NCBI GenBank assembly: GCA_028641055.1 | Contig: CM054062.1 | Coordinates: 24,746,536-24,810,535, forward strand | Direction of reading: 5' to 3' | Length of the DNA stretch: 64,000 bases | From: Alopecurus myosuroides | Lineage: Eukaryota > Streptophyta > Magnoliopsida > Poales > Poaceae | Part shown: positions 56,759 to 64,000 of the stretch, in pieces | Layout: each line of letters starts with the position of its first letter | Numbering within the stretch: the first letter of the stretch is position 1 | Notes under the pieces: model-generated | Databases searched by the model: none | What the model was told of the DNA's origin: nothing | What the model saw: only the letters and a program-made list of their open reading frames with translations | Made by a program: the position numbers and the translations under genes

Positions 56759-58264
56759 TGATACGTCCATTTTGCATCACTGTTTTATATTGTTATTTTC
56801 TGTTATTCGCCGATATATTTCATGTTCTGATGCATCACTTATGTTATTTTATCTTATTTTGCACGTTTCATAATTTTTGGAGAATAAACACAGGGACTAG
56901 AAATCTGATAGAAAACGCACCATCGAGATACCCTATTTCAGAAGTTCAGAAGAATAGAAGGGACACCGGAGATGTCTTAGAAGTTCAGAGGAGGAGGCTA
57001 GCCATAAGGGGAGCCAGAGGGGGGCCACCAGGGGCCCACACCACCAGGTGGCGCCCCCTTGGCCGCGCTGCTAGGTGGTGTGGCCATCCTGGCCCACCTC
57101 TGGTCGATGTTTTTCGCGCACTTGACCCCCAGGGAACCCTAAGCCCCAGACTATCATCGAAGAATTATTCCGCCGCCGCTTGGGGCGGAAAACACCCGAG
57201 AGAGAAAAGCTCTTTGGAAGGGAGAAATATGCCGGGGAAATTCCTCTCCGGAGAGGGGAAATCATCGCCTTTGTCACTGTCATCGCTCCGGGCATCATCA
57301 AGATCATCATCGTCATCATCATCACCACCAACACCATCACCCTCATCATACACCGTCATCCTGTTGTAACAATTAGGGGCCTCTATCGTTGTTTTACATT
57401 AGATCTCTCTCCCGGTGTGGATTACTTGTTAATAGTTGATGCTTGTGAGATTTATCGGTGTTAGCACTTTATGACCAGATTGTTATTATCCATTATATCA
57501 CCTCTGATTATGATCCATATGCTGTCTTATGAGTAGTTCGTTTAGTTCTTGAGGAGATGGGAGAAGTCATGATGTCAGTAGTGAAATTATGTTGCAGTAA
57601 TATCTCGTGGGTCGGTATTTAAGTTGTGATGCTACTCCTCTAGTGGTGTCATGTGAATGTCGACTACATGATACTTCACATTTATGGGCCTAGGAGGATG
57701 CATTGTTTATTTGGCTACTAATTGTGGGGTTGCCGGAGTGACATAAACCTAAACCCCCGTTAGGAAACCAATGCACGAGGGAGCGTAGAATCCCGGAGTT
57801 TTAAGGCTGTGGTTAGATTTATCTTAATTACTTTCTTGTATTTGTGGATGCTTGCGAGGGGTATAATCACAAGTATGTATTATTCCTAGTTGGGAGGTGC
57901 ATTAGCATAGGTTCACCCACACAACACTGCACGAACAAATGGATATTAATCAACCGTAACGAAGCGAAAGCACTTGACCAAATTCCCATGTGTCCTCGAG
58001 AACGTTTGGTAGTCATAAGTAGAACAACCGGCTTGTCCTTTGCTCTCAAAAGGATTGGGCCACTCGCTGCAATATATTTACTGCACTTTATTTACTCGCA
58101 CTTTATTTATCTGCTATATTAAAAACCTCCAAAAACTCGTTTGCTAGTCTTTACAGTGAATCCTCTATCCAACCTCCTTGTCAACACCTTCTTCTCCTGG
58201 TCGGGTTCGACACTCTTATTTGTCGAAAGTACTATGATACACCCCCTATACTTGTGGGTCATCA
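56759..58264 (+). repeat. 3' LTR of element C
   Basis: 1,506 bp, paired with 41153-42660 and followed by GTTAG at 58265-58269. Frames such as 56758-57369 are LTR shadows. Confidence 0.95.
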
Positions 58265-58269
58265 GTTAG

Positions 58270-58376
58270 TCCCAGAAAATCCATAAAAAAGACATAAAGT
58301 GTATAAGAAACATGTGGCATATGGCATGAAAACATCATGGAACATCAGAAATTATGGATACGTTTGAGACGTATCA
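58270..58376 (-). repeat. 5' LTR of element B, piece 3
   Basis: Begins TCCCAGAAAATCC after the right duplication of C and ends GAGACGTATCA, matching the last part of the 3' LTR (about 29208-29314). It is followed by GCAAC, the right duplication of B. Confidence 0.93.
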
Positions 58377-58381
58377 GCAAC

Positions 58382-60229
58382 CAAGCGAGTCTTGCTGCGA
58401 ATCACTTTCCCATGGGAATCTTGCTTGTTCTATAACACCTATTTTGTTCCATTGAAATTATGATCCTTGGGTATTTCCACTAGAGACCATACTTTGTTTC
58501 TTTAAAAGTTATGGAGCTCTTCATGCATAGTTTGAACCCAATCTTCATCTTCAAGAGCACCATACACTTTGATAGGTTCAACATGAGAGACATATGAGTG
58601 AAGACCACAAAACTTGAGTACTTGACCACGAGTGGATACACTTCTTCCCAAGCCACCAATGACATTCTTTTAATAATGTGACTTTTGGTGCAATCTTGTG
58701 GCTTGAAGATATTTTCTATGGGTAAGTGCATCATTGGGATGTTTATTTGGAGGAAAATCTTCATCGTCTCCTTCATCAAGGCTATGATCTATCTGGAGTG
58801 GATTTCTTGGTGAAGAGTCACCAATATTATGACCACCATTATCATTGGGTGGATCTTGATCACTTTCTTTATGAGTGGTGTAAACTTGAAGGTCTTGTTC
58901 TTGTTCTTGGTCTACCATTTGATTAGTGGTTGAAGTAGAGGGCACCACTTGCGTAGATCTTGTCCCATCCTCATTCGCCACAAGGTGTCCCTCAACGGGT
59001 ATAAGAGCCTATACACATTCTTCCTATGGCTATGGAGGACGGTTCATCACCTACATCATCACAATCAATTTTCTCTACTTGGGATCCATTATCCTCATGA
59101 AACTCGACATTCGTAGATTCTTCAACACACCTGGTGGATATGTTGTAGACTCTATAAGTATGATAGTTCGTGGCATAACCAACAAATATGCTTTCAAAAG
59201 TTCTAGCATCAAACTTATACAATCTAGTGCCTTTAATGTAGACTTGACATTTGCACCCAAAAAATCGAATGTACTTGAGGTTGAGTTTGTTACCGCTTAG
59301 GAGTTCATATGGAGTCATACCAATCATTGGACGAAGAAAGAGTCATTTAGATAGATGACAAGCGGTGTTGATGGCTTCGGCCCAAAAGTTATATGGGGAT
59401 TTGAACTCAGCCATCATAGTTCTTGCCATATCAATAAGTGTGCGATTCTTCCTCTCCACTACACCATTCTGATGAGGGGTGTACGCAGCGAAATATTGAT
59501 GTCTTATCCCCTCATCACTTAAGAATTCATCCATGGTGTAGTTCTTGAAATCGGACCCACTATCACTCCTAATTCCCAAGATCTTGGTGTCATATTGACG
59601 TTGCACTTCCGTGGCCCAAGATATGAATTTTTCTTTAGTCTCACTCTTATTCTTGATATACAATACCCAACTGTATACTGCATAATCATAAACAATCAAA
59701 AAGCAATACTTCTTCCCACCAAGACTATCATACGTACGAGGCCCAGATAAATCTAAATTAATAATCTCAAAGAGCTTCTTTGTGGAGATGATTGATTTCT
59801 TGGGATGGTTCTTCTCATGCATCTTTCCGGCAACACAAGAGCTACAAGGGCGATCTTTGGAAAAAATCATACTTGTTAGTCCTTCCATGTGCTCACCCTT
59901 CACAAGAGTTTGTAAATTTCCCATACTGACGTGGACCAAGAAGCGATGTCAAAGCCACCTCACATCGGATTTAGCCATTAGCCCATTAGACATGTCGCAA
60001 TAGGTGTAGTTTCTTTCGAGAAATTTAGTACATACATACCATTTTCCACAAATCCAACAAAGGCTACTTTAAGAGAAATGTTGTGAAGGACAAGCACGTA
60101 ATGGTGCCCAAATACACATGTAAAATTGTATTCGCAAAGTTGCAAGACGGAAAGGAGATTATAGCCAAGGGACTCAACAAGGAGGACTTTCTCGATGGAT
60201 GCATACGGAGAAATGACAACCTTGCCATG
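58382..60229 (-). pseudogene. pol: Copia protease end, integrase and start of RT
   Basis: Reading right to left: a protease/pre-integrase stretch (VLLVESLGYNLLSVLQLC near 60150), CSSC-x-AGK at about 59840, and the integrase core open for 198 codons (59343-59939) with D63 (LDLSGP), D126 (RSDSGSDF) and E162 (GVVERKNRT), again 35 apart. The same frame continues after a stop to 58992 (MTPYELLSG, FGCKCQVYI). A shift leads to a polar linker (58670-58981). Then the RT start ALEDEDWVQTMHEEL and KTRLVA follows, with TAA and two TAG codons at 58440-58520. It is cut on the right by LTR D. Confidence 0.9.
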
Positions 60230-61797
60230 TGATGGCTGACGTTGGTAAACCACAAGAGAAAGGTTGTGAAGAGCGCAGCGGCAAGTTTTCCCTCAGAAAA
60301 GAAACCAAGGTTGAATCAACCAGTAGGAGGAAAAGCAACTTCTGAAGGTTGATGCAGCTGAGGTGGCAGGGCGCACTACCGGTTCAGCAGCAACGTGGAA
60401 CCTACACAACACAATCAATTCACTTTGCCCCAACGAAGCAGTGAGGTTGTCAATCTCACCGGTTTTGATGAACACAAAGAGGTAAAACGTATGGTGTGGT
60501 AAACATTATGAGAACAATATGAAAACAACAGTAGCAGTGTGAAAACAGTGGAAGAAGTGTGTGTATTATCAGTATGAGAAAATGGACCGGGGTCCACAGT
60601 TCACTAGAGGTGTCTCTCCATAAAAGATAGCTAACATGCGTGGTGAACAAATTACATCTCGGCAATTTATAGATAATGAAACATGCATTACATGATGACT
60701 ACTATGAGATTCATGCGGGCATTACAACAAGATACATAGACTGTCATCCAACTGCATCTATGACTAATAATCCACCCTCTCCATATCATCCGACCAAACG
60801 TTGGGTATTAAGTTACAAGCAACAAATTATTGCAGTAAACAAAGTGTGTGATGTAAACAATGTAAACAAAATAAACATCGTTTTTTTCTCCCTAATTGCA
60901 ACAACACATCCTCCATCCGTCACGTTTCTGTCACTCGAGCATAGATGCAAAGGAGGCATGCACCCACTATCGAGCACAAATACTCCCTCTTGGAGTCACT
61001 AGCATCTACTTGGCGAGAGCATCTACTAACAACAGAGAGCATGCAAGAACATAAATAACATACACATGAAGACAACATGATAGATTGATAATCAAGAGTC
61101 ATAGCATTCAACAATCATCGGATCCCAGCAAATACAACATGTAGCATTACAATAAGATGATCTGTATCATGTAGGGTAGCTCACGAGATCTAAACATGAG
61201 GCATAAATAGGATAGAACAACCAACTAGATACTTCTATGGAACCGTAGTCCAAGGATGAACTACTCACTCATCACTCCGGAGGCGGGCATGGTGGTGTAG
61301 AGCCCTCCGGTGATGATTTTCCCTCCCGGCAAAGTGCCGGGGAGAACTCCAGAACCCTCCCAATCTCGGGTTTACGATGACGGTGGCCTTAGGTATTTTT
61401 CGTGGAAAATTGGTATATTTGTAGGATCACGCATCGAGGAGAACATATGGGCGAAAGGGCGATGACGGTGGGCGCCCGAGGGGCCCACACCACCCCTAGG
61501 CGCGGCCGGGGGGCGCCCTATGTTGTGGCCCCCCTCCGGGACTCTATGGGATTCCGTGGAACCTTCGGGAATTCTAAGACTTCCGTGCTTCGAATTTTCC
61601 AATTCCGAGAATATTTCCAGAACAACTATTCTGAAACTAAAAATAGCAGAAAACAGGAACTGGCTCTATGGCATCTTGTCAATAGGTTAGTCCCGGGAAA
61701 TTGATAAAAATGACATAAAGTGTGAGGAAAACATGTAGCATATGGCATGAAAACAACATGGAACATCAGAAATTAAGGATACGTTTATTACGTATCA
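60230..61797 (-). repeat. 3' LTR of element D
   Basis: 1,568 bp with TGATGGCTGACG and ACGTATCA ends. It aligns along its length with the B LTRs, with shared landmarks such as GGACCGGGGTCCACAGTTCA near 60587 and ATCACTCCGGAGG near 61270. Confidence 0.92.
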
Positions 61798-63558
61798 ACA
61801 TCCCCAAGCTTAGTTCCTACTCGTCCTGGAATAGGTAAACAATAAAAACACATAATTTCTTAGGTGACATGCTACGAACATAAACTTGAACATCTAAATT
61901 GTAAAAGCATAAGCATAGCTGAGATCAAAGAACTTTAACACAAGCATGATAAATATATCTCTAACAATAAAACATAGCAATCACTTTGCATCATGAGAAG
62001 TAACACAAACAAAATATCATGAATAATAATGCACTCGAAAGTTATACGTTTGTTTCAAGCATAGAGAAAACATAGCAAAGTGATATTTCGCTTGTCCTTA
62101 AAAGTGGGACAAAACATAAATGTCAGGACACCTTCAAAGTTCAAGACAAATACTAGAACAAATAATTTGAGAACAAATAATAACACATCATGAATCAATT
62201 AATACTGTTTCTGGGACAAATGCACATTGAACTCGGAATGGCAACTATGCTATCTCAACTTTGCATAAAGTTAGAAGATAGAGACTCAACATAAAACTAA
62301 AAGAAAGGCCCTTCGCAGAGGGAAGCAGGGATCACTCATGTGGTAGAGCTTTTATTTTGTTAAACAGATGTATTGAAAACATTTTTTAGAGAGGTGTGTA
62401 TGCTTATGTCAACGAATGGTAAACAGAAAATACAGTATGTCACAAGCCAACTAGACTTCACAAGAGCGGCTCCCATAGAAGGACGCATCTGGGTAGAAGG
62501 TCATCCCTCTTTCTCTTTTGTTTACACAATTATGCTTTGACTGATAAATCAGGGGCAAAAATAGTGAAGAGAATTTGTTTTATTAATTTGGGGCTGGGCA
62601 CCCCGCTGCCAGCTCTTCTATCAATTGGATAAGCGGATGAAGCCACTAGTCCAGGGTGTGAAAGTCCAATCAACAAGTCAGATAAAGATTCTATTTACGT
62701 CCTCATGAGATAACAGGAGCACAAAACATGAGTAATTTTGAAGGTTTTAATGGTAACACATGAGCAATTTACTTTGGAGTGGTAGTTAAATACCACATGT
62801 AGGTAGGTATGGTGGACACGTTTGGCATAATTTGTTTTTTTGGAGTTGGATGGACGAGTAGAGCTCATACTCAATACAGGTGGAGGCTAGCAAAAGACTA
62901 GGAGCAACAAATCAAGAGAGCAATAATGGCCATAATCATGCATAGCGACAAAAACATCATTAATCAAACATAAGTGGTACTACAAGTTCAAAAATTAAAT
63001 GATCATAGAGGCTACAAGTGACTGGTTGGTAGTCATAAACATGGTGTAAGCATGCGCCAAGTCAACCAAATAAAACATTCAAAGGAGACCACCACAAATT
63101 TATGCTTCAATATGACAGCAACAACTCATGATTCTTTCAAAGGCACATTAAACACTCTCAGCTATTTGAGACAAATCATGCTACAAAAATAACCACTAGG
63201 ATTTAGAATTAAAATAACATCTAGCATGATATGAAAACGTCTAGCCATGGTCTATACAAGCTTCTTTTTGCACCATTATAAGCACGAAAACTGTACTACT
63301 GCTTTCCAACACCAATCATTTTATACTAAAATAAAATCTCCAAGAGATAAAACAATGAAACAAGAGAGTACTAACATAACTCTAATAAATAGAATAGCTC
63401 TTAATAAGAGATTTAAGAAAAACAGGAGCTAAAAAGTAGATTTGCAGCAACTAGAAGAAAAACTAAGAATACGAGCATAACGAGTATTCATACAAAAAAG
63501 TGGAGCGTGTCTCTCTCCCACACAAAGAATGCTAGGTTCCAACAACATTATTGCAGCA
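61798..63558 (-). other. PPT and non-coding remnant of element D
   Basis: CATCCCCAAGCTTAG at 61799-61813 is the PPT next to the LTR. The block at about 62280-62730 is the 3' module shared with A, C and E. No coding sequence is supported. Confidence 0.75.
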
Positions 63559-64000
63559 AGTAGCAGTGTGAAAACAGTGGAAGCAGTGTGAAAACAGTGG
63601 AAACAGTGTGTGTATTATCAGTATGAGAAAATGGACCGGGGTCCACAGTTCACTAGAGGTGTATCTCCATAAAAGATAGCTAACATGCGTGGTGAACAAA
63701 TTACAACTAGGCAATTGATAGATAATGAATTATGCATGACATGATATTACTATGACATTCATGCGGGCATTACAACAAGATACATAGACTATCATCCAAC
63801 TGCATCTATGACTAATAATTGACCCTCCGAATATCATCCGAACAACCATTAGGTATTAAGTCGCAAGTAACGAATTATCGCAGTAGGCAAAGTGTGTAAT
63901 GTAAACAATGTAAACAAAGTAAACGTAATTGTTTTCTTCCTAATGTCAACAACACATCCTCCATCTGTAACGTTTCTGTCACTCGAGCACAGATGCAAAG
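63559..64000 (-). repeat. 5' LTR of element D, partial
   Basis: From GTAGCAGTGTGAAAACAG it matches LTR D from about 60531 onward, so the first 300 bp or so of the LTR are missing. A short tandem duplication of GCAGTGTGAAAACAGTGGAA lies right at the join. It continues past the window end. Confidence 0.85.

Larger units (their letters stand above)
41153..58264 (+). mobile_element. Athila-like gypsy element C, near complete, plus strand
   Basis: LTRs 41153-42660 (1,508 bp) and 56759-58264 (1,506 bp), duplication GTTAG at 41148-41152 and 58265-58269, PBS at 42672, PPT at 56744-56758. Gag, protease, RT, RNase H and integrase are in order on the plus strand, followed by a post-pol ORF. Element E (46878-53616) splits the integrase. 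Over the first 190 bases the LTRs differ at about 13 positions by eye, so the element is older than the Tat insertion. All genes carry stops or shifts. Confidence 0.95.
27742..58376 (-). mobile_element. Athila-like gypsy element B, gag-protease only, heavily nested
   Basis: Minus-strand element with a 3' LTR (27742-29314), an internal region (29315-35718) and a 5' LTR in three pieces (35719-36746, 40663-41152, 58270-58376; about 1,625 bp in total against 1,573 bp for the 3' LTR). The flanking duplication is GCAAT/GCAAC (27737-27741 and 58377-58381), fitting one mutation. It has a PBS, gag and protease but no RT, RNase H or integrase, and so is non-autonomous. Later arrivals: a copia-type solo LTR in the internal region, and solo LTR 2 and element C in the 5' LTR. 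Confidence 0.92.
21135..60229 (-). mobile_element. Fossil Ty1/copia retrotransposon broken up by elements A, B and D
   Basis: Minus-strand copia coding pieces appear in correct order from right to left: protease end and integrase (60229-58800), linker and RT start (58800-58382), RT (27736-26885), RNase H end (21531-21135). The interruptions are exact: B entered the RT-start motif KTRLVAQGY with duplication GCAAC (one copy now GCAAT), and A entered the RNase H. The order protease, integrase, RT, RNase H is diagnostic of copia. All pieces carry stops or shifts, so the element is dead. Its gag and 5' LTR lie beyond the window, past element D. Confidence 0.9.
60230..64000 (-). mobile_element. Athila-like element D (same family as B), internally deleted, runs off the window
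   Basis: 3' LTR 60230-61797, PPT, about 1.76 kb of non-coding internal sequence, then a direct join at about 63559 into a second LTR copy in the same orientation, reaching the window end. No gag, pol or PBS remains. The left flank CCATG (60225-60229) should be repeated to the right of the second LTR, outside the window. Confidence 0.85.

Noticed and set aside
1..64000. CRISPR arrays, rRNA genes or a bacterial-type system
   Set aside because: No regularly spaced repeat-spacer array or rRNA sequence was seen, and the whole window is plant retrotransposon sequence.

Overview
The window is a gene-poor stretch of a large grass genome, most likely Triticeae or a close Pooideae relative. I see no intact host gene, rRNA, functional tRNA or CRISPR array. 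Nearly all of it is nested LTR retrotransposons, dated relative to one another by 5-bp target-site duplications (TSDs) and by host reading frames that resume on the far side of each insertion. Family names are given only at lineage level, because no library search was possible.

Left part (337-20369): one complete minus-strand Ty3/gypsy element of the Tat lineage, with 888- and 885-bp LTRs and TSD CACCC. On the minus strand it carries gag-protease and pol (RT, a degenerate RNase H, a second RNase H, integrase), broken by a few stops and frameshifts. On the plus strand, between pol and the 3' LTR, lies an intron-rich antisense gene (1964-11875). It has eight exons and seven GT-AG introns in matching phase, and its last exon is split by a 4.8-kb solo LTR (TSD ATCCT). 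This gene is the most notable object in the window.

Right part (about 20.6 kb to the end): the fossil of one minus-strand Ty1/copia element whose pieces lie at 21135-21531 (RNase H), 26885-27736 (RT) and 58382-60229 (RT start, integrase, protease end). Three Athila-like gypsy elements broke it up: A (21532-26884, minus, 5' half lost), B (27742-58376, minus, gag-protease but no pol) and D (60230 to beyond the window, minus, no coding sequence). The 5' LTR of B took a 3.9-kb solo LTR (36747-40657, TSD GCAAC) and the plus-strand Athila-like element C (41153-58264, TSD GTTAG). C in turn took element E (46878-53616, TSD TGTCT), which has LTRs, PBS and PPT but no coding sequence. The internal region of B also holds a copia-type solo LTR (31418-32728). 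The deepest stack is copia > B > C > E.

A, C, D and E share a 3' non-coding module although their LTRs belong to different families. A and C also share an uncharacterised post-pol ORF. Several of these elements carry a second polypurine-tract-like motif well upstream of the real one. Non-autonomous members (B, D, E) sit beside degenerate autonomous ones (A, C), as expected if the former were mobilised by relatives of the latter.
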